From positions 103,090,436 to 103,154,435 of the forward strand of contig OZ005662.1 of assembly GCA_963930645.1 (NCBI GenBank): 64,000 nucleotides of DNA, written 5' to 3'. The notes below the pieces were generated by a model. It worked only from the letters and a program-made list of their open reading frames with translations. It was not told the DNA's origin and did no database searches. Shown one piece after another: positions 11,988 to 22,937 of the stretch. The translations under genes and the position numbers were made by a program. The stretch comes from Salticus scenicus (lineage: Eukaryota; Arthropoda; Arachnida; Araneae; Salticidae). How positions within the stretch are numbered: position 1 is the first letter of the stretch; each line of letters starts with the position of its first letter.

Positions 11988-13124
11988 AATCATAATAAAT
12001 AATAATAATATAACCTGCATTTTAGATCCCCCCCTCCCTTTATTTAAATAGTATGTTTTGGGCCCGGATGAATCGCGCTTAGCATGAAAGCTAATTCAGC
12101 GTTGTATTAAAGAGCTTTACTTATTGATAATCCTTGGTAATTTTTAAAATTTTGATGCTGAAATAGATCGGAGATTTTTCGCCAAGGACTCCACTTTCGT
12201 AAAAGCCACTTTAAGCCAAGTAGCGCATAAAAAATATAAATAAAGTATAAAGTATTGAAAAACAGAAAAGAAAGGGAAGGAAAGAAAAACGAAAAGAAAA
12301 GAAACAAACAAACAAAATAATAATAATAATAATAACATAAATTACGTATTTTTGTCTAAAGTGACTATAAAAATTCAAAAGTCGCCAAGGGGAGCTAATT
12401 TAAGGCTGTACCATGATCAGGTTTACATATTTCATTATTTTTTTTTTTTTCTATATACCGACTACTATTAACTAACTCAACTACTATTATAATCATAAAA
12501 ATCAATTCTCTCATGCGATAGACGTAGCCGATCAAAGCACATTTATCATTATTACATATTTTTGTTATATTTGGTGTGAAATTGTTGCCATTTTATGGTT
12601 TATCGAATAAATCAAATAAATATAGAAAATAACGTGAAAGAGAATATTATGTACACCACTTATAGTGTTGTTCATATGTAACTGGGATTCAAATATAAAA
12701 TGGCTTCTTAAATTTTTTCGATACTGTCCGTTTCGAAACTGTCGTATGATAAGCACCCAAATGGAAGCCCACTGGTAAGCTATTGTCACAGGCAATATGG
12801 ACAGACAACCGAGAGTCTGCGAATGAGTGGTTTGCTGCAGAAGGCAGCGGGGAACCAAAGCGGGCTTTAAAGCAATTTTATGATTTCTTTAAATTTTATT
12901 TTTGTTTGTTAAGCGATAGAGAAAAGAGAGTTTCCTTTAAATATAGTGATCAGCGAAGCGAGAAAAGCCTTCGTTGATTCACTACCTTCATTGATTTCAT
13001 GAATTAAAAAATGGTTTCGTTAACAAATTTTGATCTATTGGCACGCAGGCAGCATCAGGGCGAGTTTTGTACATTTCGAGTTTGATTTTGAAATTTTTTC
13101 CCGCATTCGGAGGGGCTTTGCTAG
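11497..13124 (+). mobile_element. Non-autonomous Helitron H2
   Basis: Begins TC at 11497 (TCTATCTATCTATATATATA) and ends CTAG at 13121-13124, flanked by host A (11496) and T (13125). Copy 2 of the large duplication supplies the empty site: TTTACATTA^TATTACATAACTG around 59302/59303. Here the same TATTACATAACTG follows CTAG directly. Insertion at A^T without TSD fits a Helitron. The element is 1,628 bp and has no Rep/helicase frame. Its interior holds A+T-rich sequence, (AATA)n and (TAA)n runs at about 11870-12010, and a stem-loop near 12945-12982 (GTGATCAGCGAAG with CTTCGTTGATTCAC). The terminal hairpin before CTAG is weak. Confidence 0.8.
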
Positions 13125-13958
13125 TATTACATAACTGTTCAATACATACCCTTTTGAAAGGAGAAATTACAGTTTTCGTCCAATATTAAAGAAATATAAA
13201 TGCATTTTTCTGAAAACGTTAGTGTCATACATGGATGGAATGAAGGATTTCAACTTTTTCTCCCACCAGCATTTCTATACGGAATTTTTTTTATACTACT
13301 TTTACCGTTATTTTTGTTATTTTATAGGTTAGTATTTTTTTTTATGAAACACTGGTGGCAACTCATTCATCCCTGGTTATATTTCACAAGCTGGTTTACA
13401 CTTCAACTAATATGATTATAGAGCACGTTTATAGTTTGCGTAATATATATTGTGTTTAAAAATATTGACACCTGCTTTTCTTCTTTAAATATTGAATAAA
13501 AGCACACATAGTCAGAAAAATTCAAGTCAGATTACGGGCAACGCCCGGAAGCAGAGATTCCAAGCAAAGCCCGTAAAAATCATTCAGACCATAAATGATG
13601 TATTTCCCTGTAATTTTACGTTGTGACAAACATATAGCATTTATTAAATGTCTTTGAATTAAATTAGGAAATCAATAACTCTTTTATATGAATCGCTATT
13701 TTATAACTCTTTCAATCAATAAAACTACAATTATATTTTCAATTTCAAATATAATGTGGTTCTTTACATGATATCATTATAAAGCTAAAACTTAATTTTT
13801 GAAGAGATTTAACCGTAAAAATACAGTTAGATTATCGGATTTTGCGATTACAAAAATACCAGTATTTCAAAATTATGCTGTCATGACACTAACTTACGGG
13901 CTTTGACCGTTTATCGGTCATTTCCCGTAAAATATACGTTCAAATTCCTCGACTTAAA

Positions 13959-13989
<31 letters not shown>

Positions 13990-15184
13990 TTTTTGCCAAT
14001 TTTTATAAGATCAAGTAAAAATTTCGTCAATTTATTTGTTCGCAGTTTATGTCTTCTATTTCAGTAATGTACAATGAAATAACACTTCTGCTATTTAGGA
14101 CCTCTACAAATTCCTTTCTAAATCGTTTTGTGTAATTCGTAAGAAAGGGAAACGTGTGAGCAACTAAATAAGGTAGTATAGCAATGTAAGTTAGTGTGTA
14201 AATTTGTAGTTTCAAAGTTCTTCCAAGCTTTTATATTATTAAAAAAACAAGTCAAATACTAATTATTATTACAAAAATTCAATGATAAAATTGTATCAAT
14301 ACTTACAGGCTTTTGACAAGATAATGTGAACACTTTCGCTTTTTTACGCTTTGTCGATATTCTTAAAAAACACCTACCATGTTGTTCTTGAATTTTGGGA
14401 ATAAGGAAAACACCTCTTTCCTCATATTTTTCCGCAAAGATTCTGTCACGAAAGCCCTTAGGGGACGAAAAACAATTCCAATAAAATAAAAAGGATTTGT
14501 GATAACCCTGCACATAGAAAAGCTACGATATAGATTATGGTTATAAATATTATATTTTACATGTGTGTAGAGTTTTTGAGAATATATTAAATATTTAAAG
14601 AGTTTTTAACAGTTTATTAAAAAATGCAAGAATTTACTCAAGTTTTCAATTTATAACTCCAAAGGTCTTTTTTTTTTCAAATTTTACGAAACTTTTGGAA
14701 AATTTGACAACATCTATATATTAATAGGCAAGCGTAAAATTTGTTGTCCCTTTTTAACATATTAATTATGGGAGTAGAGGGTTGAAAATGGTATCATTCG
14801 AAAGGTATGGTTAGCCGGAAGGTGCGAATACAAATATTATTTTCTTACGATGTCAAGAAGGTATTTAAAAATACATTTATTTTTTATGCATTTTCCCCCA
14901 TTTTTCCCTTTTATACACGTATTAATTCACATTAAAAAATACCTAAAAGTAGAAAGTTGTTAAATCTGGCAATTTCATAAAGCTCAAATAAAACCATAGA
15001 CACAGTAATTTGTATAATGTAGCATCACTATACGCAAGCGAAGTGATGACGTCACTGTCTGTCCATGGAGCCATGTAAAAGATTTTCTATGTTAATTGTC
15101 CATTGAGTTTTTTGTAAAAAATTATTAAAAAATAACGGAAATTATCTGCCGATTTTAATTCCGATATTTGGATATAGTTATATA

Positions 15185-15809
15185 CAACGAGATATATATT
15201 TTAGAGTGCTGATTCAATTTATGAAGGATTAGCTTTCCGTGGTTCAAGATGAATCACGTGACATATGCTCCAATAGGTTGCTGTGTTTGGCCCTTTATCG
15301 CTATTTTGGCATTTAAAATATCAGTTCGACAAATTATCATTATTATTAGGTAACATATGACAGTCCTATGACCGAAGTAAATTGTTTTTTAAATAATTTT
15401 ACACATATTTCACATTTTAATAAATAATAAAATACCTTTTTTTTCATCGTTTCCCAACAAAGTTTAAAAGTGTTTATAAAAGAAAATTCAAACTTTTAAT
15501 GAGCTAAATTTAACAACAAATAATAATTTTTCAACTATTTTTAAGAATTTTGTCGGTTAAAGTTCAACTACACGAAATAAAAAAGAAGTAAAATCAAAAT
15601 CAAAATGATTTAGAACAAAAGAATGTTAAACTACATAAGTAAACAAAAACAATGAACAATCTCCAAACCGTTGCCATGGAAATTTACTGAAAATAAGCTG
15701 TTACCAAGGGAACCGCCGAATACGCAGGTGCAAGGAGAGCATGTCAAATGACTCATCTTGGACCTTCTCAAGGGTTACCATTTATCACTCTACTTTATAT
15801 ATCTCGTTG
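15185..15809. mobile_element. Fold-back element in R2
   Basis: Inverted arms begin CAACGAGATATATATTTTAG and end ATATATCTCGTTG. Both arms share a GGTTCAAGATGAATCA / GGTCCAAGATGAGTCA segment. The other R2 copy reads straight through at about 24145-24150, giving an empty site. The flanking TATATA-like bases are a possible TSD in low-complexity context. Confidence 0.65.
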
Positions 15810-16019
15810 GTTATATATAAGTTACTGTCTACATGTGTTTGATTGAGTTATTTTTTCTGTAAAATTGATAAATTTTTAATTTGAAATTACAAAACTCCAG
15901 AAAAAAAAAATGGCAAACTTCCAGTTTCGAATGTAAACATAAACATTTCATTTCCAAGGGTGATATTTAAACAATAAATATTGAACTAATATACTAAATA
16001 AAAGGAAAATGGATTTGTT

Positions 16020-16441
16020 ACTAACTGCTGCATGTATAAGTAGACGATACGGAAAAAATTCCGATTTCCGTTTTTTGCTGAATTTACATGTTTTGAGCTT
16101 TCTTTACGTTTCAATTAACTGAAATTGGCTACTTATTTTTTAAAAAAGTGTCTTTATTGCTAGCTTTTGTGGGTAGAAGAAGCAAGTAGAAGATTCATAA
16201 AAACTTTTGATTTCCGGTTTTCGATGAATTTACACGTTTTGAGATTTCCTTGCATTTTAATTAAGTGAAATTAGTGAAATTGACTACTTATTTTTATTTT
16301 TTAAAAAGTGGATTTATAATTCTTTCCTCTGCATATATAAGTAGAAAATATAAGATTCAGAAATGTTTTAGATTTTCGGTCTTCGATAAAGTTACACGTT
16401 TTGAAATTTCCCGAACTCAATTCAACCATTTTTGAAAAATA

Positions 16442-16472
<31 letters not shown>

Positions 16473-16480
16473 GTTCAAAC
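16020..16480 (-). repeat. About 145-bp tandem monomers, inverted copy
   Basis: Three monomers, each with ACACGTTTTGAGATTT (at about 16088, 16233 and 16394), a GATTTCCGGTTTTCGATGAA block and GTAGAAGA. They match, in reverse complement, the four monomers at 23440-23985. A T run follows at about 16443-16472. Confidence 0.75.
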
Positions 16481-16839
16481 ACTGTACTTTATGAACCAAT
16501 CGAATTAATTTAACAGAATTTGATACTTGGTTGGACCTTGGTCTGACATGGTACCTATTAGCGTCTGGGCTGTATCACACAACAAGGGAAGTTTTCACGT
16601 TGCGATTTTCTCTCATTGCAGGAAAGGCTAACATCTACAGAGAGAAATAGTTATATTAAGTAAAACTCTGCTGATTCAGTTAGAGTGAATATTGGCAAAC
16701 AATTGCCGCAGCTGTGTTGAAATTGCATTCCGTTTAGGACAAGGCAATAACTTTGCTTTGCCTCGCTTTGCAAAACAAATGGTCGAGTTTCGACCACTGG
16801 GCGATACTAGTATACCTAAATCGTTATACTATAGTTTAA

Positions 16840-17414
16840 AACAAATATATTTAACATTCAAAGAGATATGGACAGTTGTAGTAAATAATTCATTACTGCT
16901 CGTACGTGAACTGTAGCAAAGAAACTATGCCATACTTTAATACTTAACTGTATAGAGTACCGTATAAAAAAATCCAGTTGAATATCGCAAAAAATTATAG
17001 CAATATCGGTAATTAAATGGGATGTTTTTCAGCTGTTTTCTAAAAAGTTCTTTACGATAAGGGGTTATTCACGAATGAAAATTAGTATCAGGAAAAAAAA
17101 AATATTTTTCCTTTTCAAACTTTTTTTTAATAGATATTGTTTTTTACAGTTTCATCGTTTAAAATATTTTTTTCTGATACAAAATTTCATTTGTGAATGA
17201 ACCTTTATCATAAAGACCTGTTTAGAAAACAGCTTATTTAATCACCGATATTTCTTAGATTTTTTGTGATATTCAACTGGATGTTTTTTATATGGTACTC
17301 TATACAGTTGGGTACCAAACTATGTCAAAGTTTTTTTTGCTATAGTCCATGCATGCGCAATAATAAATTATTTACTACAACTGTCCATATCTGTTTGAAT
17401 ACCAAATATATTTA
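16840..17414. mobile_element. Palindromic fold-back element, about 575 bp
   Basis: Arms of about 270 bp. The left arm holds GATATGGACAGTTGTAGTAA, ACTGTATAGAGTACC and ATCCAGTTGAATATC, each repeated inverted at the right. The outermost matching bases are ACAAATATATTTAACATTCA at the left with the inverted TTGAATACCAAATATATTT at the right. No frame is conserved and no TSD was identified. Confidence 0.8.
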
Positions 17415-17948
17415 TTTTAAATTATAGAATAATGATTTAGGCATATGTTGTCATGTTTCCTGAAGGTTTCATGAAATTTGAAGAAAAACCTAGTAAAAAC
17501 TTGCGAAATATTTTTGCAGTTTTTAATAAATATTAGCAAATCCTTAAATATTCAAGATATCCTCACAGAATTCTACACACGTATAAAATATAATATGTAT
17601 TCCCCTATCTAAAACTTACAGATTAAATGCTTTCTATATATAGGGTTATTACAAATACTTTTTATTTTATTGGATTTTATAATGTTCGTCCCCGATCGGC
17701 CTTCGTGATAAAAGCCTTGCTCAAAAATGTGGGGAAGGACATGTTTTCCTCACTCACAGAATTCAAGAACAACGCGTTATGTATTTTTCAAGATATTCGA
17801 TAAAACGCAAAAAATCCAAAAGTGATCACATTATTTAGTCCAACACCTGTACAATGATTTGTTTTAATACTGTTGATATTAATTCTTTTTTCTTAATACA
17901 ATTAAAATTATGACAGCCTTACATGTTGTATCTCAGTTTATTTCATGA

Positions 17949-18175
17949 CTGTACGATGGTCATACCGCCTTCGATATGAAACTTGTGTTAATGTCGAAGA
18001 CGGAAAATTTTGCTAGATGCAGTGATGAGGGATTTCTAGTATTTTATTTTAATAAATAAAACATTTTCTTATACATGAAGGAATTTTCATTTTGTTTCCG
18101 CATGTCTTGTTCATTTAATGACGCAGCAGGTTTTTTCCTCTATAGCTTTAGAAGTAGATTTATGACCATGGATTA
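17949..18175 (+). pseudogene. Conserved open frame, copy 1 (one internal stop)
   Basis: A frame of about 75 codons runs from LYDGHTAFDMKLVL through KTENFARCSDEG to RSRFMTMD, with a single TAA at 18057. The same frame is open in copy 2 (61005-61316) and the two align without frameshift. Around two thirds of residues look identical by eye. I do not recognise the family. It may be a coding remnant of an old transposon or gene inside the duplicated segment. No ATG opens the frame. Confidence 0.35.
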
Positions 18176-18215
18176 GTGGAGCTATGACCACGGATTAGTG
18201 GAGCTATGACCATGG
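18145..18215. repeat. 22-bp direct repeat
   Basis: GGATTAGTGGAGCTATGACC occurs twice in a row (18170-18215), followed by a third partial GACCATGG. The copy 2 counterpart has a single, diverged unit. Confidence 0.7.
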
Positions 18216-18299
18216 TAATTTTTAAATGTAAAATAATGTTCAAGCTTACTCCTTCATGTACTCTGTGTGATTACAAACAAAGCTACCCTGTTTAAACTT

Positions 18300-18540
18300 A
18301 TACAGATCTCGTTCTGTTTCGTTGAAACTTTGTATATACCTTTTATGGACCATAGGGACATGAAATTTTTAATAAAAATTAACATTTCAAATCTTGACCG
18401 ATAGATGGTGCTTTTCATGCACTATCTGAAAAAAAGTTATGCGAATTTGGAGCGATTTACAAAAGAAGTATTCAATGTCGTAAAATCATTTCTCACTTTT
18501 AGAGGAGAAAGATAATTCTTATTGATTCTAATTTATTTTT
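18300..18540 (+). repeat. Arm of an inverted pair
   Basis: Carries GTTGAAACTTTGTATATACC, TCTTGACCGATAGATGG and AATGTCGTAAAATCATTT. A diverged inverted relative occupies about 19320-19580, where TGGTCGAAATTTAAA and CCAAGTTTCAATGGAATAAG are seen. A direct relative is at 61330-61550 in copy 2. Confidence 0.6.
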
Positions 18541-18558
18541 ATCACAACAGTAGTAGTA

Positions 18559-18721
18559 CAGTCGGCAGCAAAAGTATCCGAGCACTAGCGAAAATTGCTA
18601 GATAAAAAATGTGCACTTAATACAGTTTTGTTAAATAAATCTTTGTCGAATCCTGTTCTCAGACTGACTAAGAACATGATTTGATTTTTTGCTAGTGCTT
18701 GGATTCTTTTGCTGCTGACTG
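18559..18721. mobile_element. Palindromic MITE, CAGTCGG family, internally deleted
   Basis: A 163-bp relative of the element at 138-347. It starts CAGTCGGCAGCAAAAGTATC and ends TTGCTGCTGACTG, with TA at 18557-18558 and 18722-18723. Part of the right arm is deleted. Copy 2 (about 61550) lacks it. Confidence 0.8.
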
Positions 18722-18968
18722 TAATTTTCCAACTGCACTGTGTAATACATATATTTAAAAAGCTTAAGAAAAATGTGACTATCGAGACAAGGCAATGAAG
18801 ACCTAATAATTAAACTTTAAGATACTAGAGATTTGGGTGTACTTCAACGAATATGGCAGAAATTTATTCCAAAAAAGAAATTGCGCAAGAACACCTAGTC
18901 CGTGAAAAAAGCGTCCAGATGCATTGTCAGAGACATTTTATCTAAAGAAATGGCAAGCAAAATCAATG

Positions 18969-18971
<3 letters not shown>

Positions 18972-19008
<37 letters not shown>

Positions 19009-19018
19009 GGGGGGGGGG
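18972..19018. repeat. Poly-T/poly-G tract
   Basis: A T run of more than 30 bases is followed directly by about 10 G. It is low complexity, and the length is likely to vary and to be error-prone in assembly. Confidence 0.9.
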
Positions 19019-19133
19019 TACTTGTATTTGGTATCTATATCCCATTAAAATGTATTACAAAAGCTTTTATATACTGTGGATAAATAGAGACTGTAAAAGT
19101 GGTACTGAGCTTGTAGTTCAATCCCGGCAGTAT

Positions 19134-19290
19134 GATTTCTTCCAGATTTTCATTTGTAGTTAGATTTTGTAATCTTCTTCTCATCATACCCAGCACTCCA
19201 GTCTCTTCAAATTTATTAATCATGTTATTTCATCTCCGTCTCGACACAGGGATTTTTCATACGGCCTTCGAGATTCTACACAATTGCAAT
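19134..19290 (-). pseudogene. Decayed transposon helix-turn-helix (DUF4817-like) fragment
   Basis: On the minus strand a frame starting at 19223 reads MINKFEETGVLGMMRRR, then LTTNENLEEI. A neighbouring frame just upstream reads RRPYEKSLCRDGDE. This matches the pattern of HTH/DUF4817-type transposon proteins common in spiders and other arthropods: an RRLK-like basic stretch, then a (M)I-KFEETG-LG motif, then a GRGR hook. The two frames are offset by one frameshift, and the GRGR residues are replaced by MRRR. No catalytic domain follows. The region is absent from copy 2, so it arrived after the duplication. Confidence 0.5.
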
Positions 19291-19632
19291 GTAGTTGAAA
19301 AATTACTGCCCTTCCAATAAAAATAATTGATCGGTAGTAATCAACCTTTCTTCTCTGAAGATATTATGAAGAGTAATTTTATGACATTGGCCACTGTATT
19401 TTTAAATCGTTTGAAATTCTCTTAACGTCTTTCATATTTTTCACCTAAATCGCCATCTAATGGTCGAAATTTAAACTTTTATTTTTTTAACTGCAAAATT
19501 ATTTTTCACATCGTCCATTTGAATCATATACCAAGTTTCAATGGAATAAGTCTCTTAGAATGGAATTCCACAAAGGTCTAAACAGAAAAGCATTAATTAT
19601 AAGCACCCGGCTTGTGTATACACTTAAGAATG

Positions 19633-19700
19633 TCGTACATACACGTACACATACACATACATATATATATATATATGTGTGTATGTGTATATGTATATCT
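19633..19700. repeat. Palindromic microsatellite
   Basis: ACACATACACATACATATAT is followed by a TA run and the mirrored TGTGTGTATGTGTATATG, giving a self-complementary (CA)(TA)(TG) microsatellite. Confidence 0.8.
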
Positions 19701-20774
19701 GAGCATATATGTACCGAGCTGTTGGTTATTTAACAGTTATAAATAGAATCTAAAAAGAATAAATCTTTATTTTTTACATAAAACAGAGTTTACAACTCTG
19801 TTTATTTATACTATAAAATTTATGCAATGTGCTAATTGATAATCTAAAACAAAATACCATTTTATTTATTTATTTATTTATTTATTTATTTTTTTTTTTT
19901 TTTAGGAAACAAAAAGTATCAGCCTATTATGAAGGCAAATGAAGTGTATTCAGGAGCCCAAAAATAATTTACTTTAGTATTCATTATCACACAACTAATT
20001 TTCTGCAAATTTTACACTACATAGATCACAAAATTCCAAATATGTAAATTCTATTTGCTAAATAATTATTTAAAACTCGAAGCATATATATATATAAATA
20101 TGAAAAAGCGTAATGCATAAAAAATATTCATGATTCAAAAACATAAAAAAAATTATCACAATTTATTCTTTTTAGATAATTTTCTCTCGCGTTAAAAGAA
20201 CAAAACAAAGATTTTATTCTCTTTCTTTCCCTTTCATGAAACTATATTTTTTTCAACGCAAATTTAATTAAATTTATCGAATAATTTCACACAAAATAAT
20301 TTATATGATAAAACAAGTTTTTCGGAAAAAAATTATGTAAAAATATTTTTTCATTATACATAGTAGTTTCATTATTTAGTGAATAAATTATAAGTTACTA
20401 GTAATAAATTCTGAAAATAAGGAAATATATTTTTCTTAATAAGCTTTTTCTTTCTTTTGGGACATACTTTGTATTTTGTACATGAGATATGCAGCAAAAA
20501 AGTGACTAAAAGTGCAATTTTCAAGTGTTATATACCTATTTGATTTTTTTTTCCTCCATGTCCTGCTAATATAATTAATTACCATAATATTATTTTGACT
20601 TTTTAAGACACAGATAAAAATCTGATGTAGAACTCATACTGATTTTTTACCCCGCATTTCTTTAAAAGCAGAATATTACAGTTAAGGTTTATAATAACTT
20701 ATAAGTGATGAAGACTGTTAAATATTTTTAAAATATTAAAAAAATATAATTTAGAAATAACTTTCATTGATATA

Positions 20775-20987
20775 CAGTCGGTAACACAAGTGTCCGATCA
20801 TTAGCAAACATTCCTATGTGGAAAAAGTACACTTCATATTGTTTTGTTAAATAAATACTTGTCGAATCCTGTTCTTAGTCAGTGTAAGAACATGATTCGA
20901 CAAGGATTTATTTAACAAAACCGTATGAAGTGTACTTTTATTACATAGGAATTTTCGCTAGTGTTTGGACACTTTTGTTACCGACTG
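20775..20987. mobile_element. Palindromic MITE, CAGTCGGTAAC subfamily
   Basis: 213 bp. Begins CAGTCGGTAACACAAGTGTC and ends ACACTTTTGTTACCGACTG, with TA on both sides (20773-20774 and 20988-20989). Long arms share AACAAAACCGTATGAAGTGT and related bases. Copy 2 gives the empty site at about 63720. Confidence 0.88.
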
Positions 20988-21157
20988 TACATTCTTGTAG
21001 AGGAAAAAGGATTAAAATAATACTATATTCCTGCTTGAATATTGGATTCTCCTTCATACAACATTTAGAGTTATTATTAATGAAAATTAATTCCAAATTA
21101 TTCAGAGAATTCGTGACCCACACCAGTCTTGGAAACTTCTTAAACTAATCATACGTA

Positions 21158-21366
21158 GAGTCGGTAACAAAAGTGTCCGAACACTAGCAAAAATTCCTAT
21201 GCAAAACAAGTACACTTCATACGGTTTTGTTAAATAAATCCTTGTCGAATCCTGGTCTTAGTGTAAGAACATGATTCGATAAGGATTTGTTTAACAAAAC
21301 CATATGAAGTGTACTTTTTTTACATAGGAATTTTTACTAGTGTTCGGACACTTTTGTTACCGACTG
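21158..21366. mobile_element. Palindromic MITE, CAGTCGGTAAC subfamily, second copy
   Basis: 209 bp and very similar to the element 170 bp to its left. The first base is G rather than C; the right end reads GTTACCGACTG. TA at 21156-21157 and 21367-21368. Copy 2 lacks it near 63880. Confidence 0.87.
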
Positions 21367-21399
21367 TAGCACTCAACATGAACTTTGCATATTGTAGCT

Positions 21400-21665
21400 A
21401 TTTTCCATGTCTACAAGGTGTCATCTCTTACTTAATGGCTGATGCTCTAAACGTGGTATTTAATTTTATCCCTATCTCATACCATTTTTGAGATGGAAAC
21501 GCTAGCTCTAGCGTTTTTCACTAGGTAGCGTTGTAAACATTTGCATCTGATAGTGCATAGCCACTTTAGTAGTCCTAGACATGGCTTTTATGTCTATAGT
21601 TGCAGCCATTCTGTTACTATAAGAGTGAAGACGAGCTTTAGTAGGGACCCTGTACATACACATAT
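21400..21665. repeat. Diverged relative of the 44.9-47.1 kb tandem unit
   Basis: Shares, in order, GATGCTCTAAA, a GAGATGGAAACGCTAGCTCT segment, TTTTTCACTAGGTAGCG, GTTGCAGCCATTCTG and GGACCCTGTA with the units at 45590-45810 and 46610-46930. There the equivalents are GAGATAGGAACGCTAA, TTTTCCACCAGGTGGCGCT, CTGCCGCTGTTCAAC and GCACCCTGTA. The right-hand edge of the window (63960-64000) begins the same unit in copy 2. Confidence 0.55.
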
Positions 21666-21666
21666 A

Positions 21667-21708
<42 letters not shown>

Positions 21709-21709
<1 letters not shown>

Positions 21710-22224
21710 TACTGGCCATTAAAATTGCTACACCAAGAAGGAATAATAATAACGGAATGAAAGTTGTTGGACACATACATTATAGTAGGAAGAGCAATTG
21801 ATTAAAATTTCAGAAAATTTGGAGCAATATGTACTGATAAAACAGTACATAAAGCAGCGACCTCTGTGAGCAATAACAGCACATATCTGCCTAGGCATTG
21901 AATCGAACAGCGATTGGATGACATGTACGGGTAGAGCACTTCATGAAGTTTTAACACGATGCCACAATTCATCGATGAAGCACTTCATGAAGTGCTCTAC
22001 CCGTGCATGTCATCCAATCGCTGTTCGATTCTATGCCTAGGCAGATAAGTGCTGTTATTGCTCACAGAGGTCTCTGCTTTATTTACTGTTTTCTCAGTAC
22101 ATATTACTCCAAATTTTCTGAAATTTTAATCAATTGCTCTTCCTGCTATAATGTATGTGTCCAACAAATTTTATTCCGTTATTATTATTCCTTCTTGGTG
22201 TAGCAATTTTAATGGCCAGTAGTG
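21709..22224. mobile_element. Fold-back mariner/Tc1-type MITE (ACTGGCCATT family)
   Basis: A 516-bp palindrome. The left end is CTACTGGCCATTAAAATTGC, the right end GCAATTTTAATGGCCAGTAGTG, and TA flanks both (21707-21708 and 22225-22226). The arms match over about 240 bp, including TGCCTAGGCA, CATCCAATCGCTGTTCGAT and GAAGTGCTCTACCCGT. The TIR is of the widespread mariner/Tc1 type CACTACTGGCCATTAAAATT. There is no transposase. ORFs in this region are palindrome artefacts. Confidence 0.88.
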
Positions 22225-22696
22225 TACATAGTTGAACCGATATATAAAATTTTTAGCATGTTACCGGTTTATTATCTTAACAATGAATCGTATCGGATTC
22301 TAAATTCTGTACACAAAAGTATTTTTCTTTATTCAGAGATCTTTGCTTACGATACTCATAAAGATTTCTGTCAACACAAAAGCAGTCATTTTAATAGAAT
22401 TCCCTTTAGTCTACTTTATTTTATTCCTTATCAATTTGTATTAACAGCACAATTGGGACAAATTGCAAGTCGAAAGACATTTATGTTTAGATATGTTGTA
22501 CCTAAAGAAGAAGAATTGTAATAAAAAAAATTAGTAGATTTTTAATGACTAAATCTTATTCGACGTATTATTTTCTGTGTAAGAAGATGTTTCGTAATTT
22601 AATGCACGAAAGATTAAAATAAAATATTAGATAACGATTAATAATATCTCTATATAAATAACTATACCTAGTTTTTGATAATAAATTTTATTTTAA

Positions 22697-22937
22697 CACA
22701 TTAAGTGGTTCCCCTTTCAGCGTTAGCCGTTTTTCGGTATATCTGTTTAAGGATTCATAAAATTAATACTATGCACAGTATAAATATGAAAATTTAATAC
22801 AATACTCTATACATGTTTATTAATCTTATTTTCTTAAAAAAAAAAAAAAAAAAAAACTTATATTTCAAAATTTAGCCATACCAGCCTTTGGTTTTTACTA
22901 TACTTGACGGAAAAAGACGGGCTTAACGCTTATAGGG
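22697..22937. mobile_element. piggyBac-type MITE, 241 bp
   Basis: Flanked by TTAA at 22693-22696 and 22938-22941. The reverse complement of the right end reads CCCTATAAGCGTTAAGCCCG followed by TCTTTTTCCGTC. The left end has the similar TTCAGCGTTAGCCGTTTTTC slightly offset. TTAA plus CCC-starting ends is the piggyBac signature. An A run at 22838-22857 lies inside. Confidence 0.6.

Larger units (their letters stand above)
14700..16810 (-). repeat. Dispersed repeat R2, inverted relative to 23.1-26.7 kb
   Basis: Colinear with the reverse complement of 23095-26690. 14700-15029 pairs with 26690-26360, 15029-15180 with 25028-24870, 15830-15960 with 24840-24720, and 16020-16810 with 23990-23100. Here it carries a private fold-back (15185-15809). 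It lacks the hAT MITE, the minisatellite fold-back and the R1-like insert of the other copy. Part of the TIR element at 23993-25028 is deleted. Confidence 0.7.
14280..17872. mobile_element. 3.6-kb element with TIRs of about 430 bp
   Basis: Sequence at about 14280-14700 is repeated inverted at 17440-17872. Shared blocks include AATTCAAGAACAAC, TTTTTATTTTATTGGA, CTCTACACACATGTAAAATA and a TGTAATAACCCT-like segment. Copy 2 has no insertion at the matching place (about 60870-60930), where the flanks join directly. Between the TIRs lie a repeat shared with 23.1-26.7 kb, a fold-back at 15185-15809 and a palindrome at 16840-17414. The left arm, read on the minus strand (14513-14259), has an open frame of 84 codons; the right arm's frame is interrupted. 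No transposase motif is recognised, so the superfamily is unknown. Ends are placed within about 10 bp. Confidence 0.65.
5680..21455 (+). repeat. Large duplicated segment, copy 1
   Basis: This segment matches 51170-64000 in the same order and orientation. Anchors are 5762-5870 with 51385-51480; 5980-6500 with 55280-55800; 6890-6957 with 56170-56235; 8840-9130 with 56980-57265; 10930-11470 with 58700-59290; 13125-13470 with 59295-59780; 13510-14240 with 60115-60850; 17870-18540 with 60940-61550; 18770-19090 with 61690-61950; 20110-20770 with 61975-63700; and 20990-21150 with 63690-63880. Identity is patchy, from weak to above 85% in short blocks, so the event is old. Insertions private to this copy are a fold-back at 7393, Helitron H2, the 14.28-17.87 kb element, several MITEs, and expansion of a 300-bp repeat. 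Confidence 0.85.

Noticed and set aside
13533..13560. Hairpin CGGGCAACGCCCG as a Helitron terminus
   Set aside because: It is part of the ancestral duplicated sequence (counterpart at 60145) and lacks a CTRR end.
21541..22521. Several open frames of 60-99 codons
   Set aside because: Most lie in the arms of the fold-back MITE or in TA microsatellite; no conserved motif, and copy 2 sequence is not visible here to test them.
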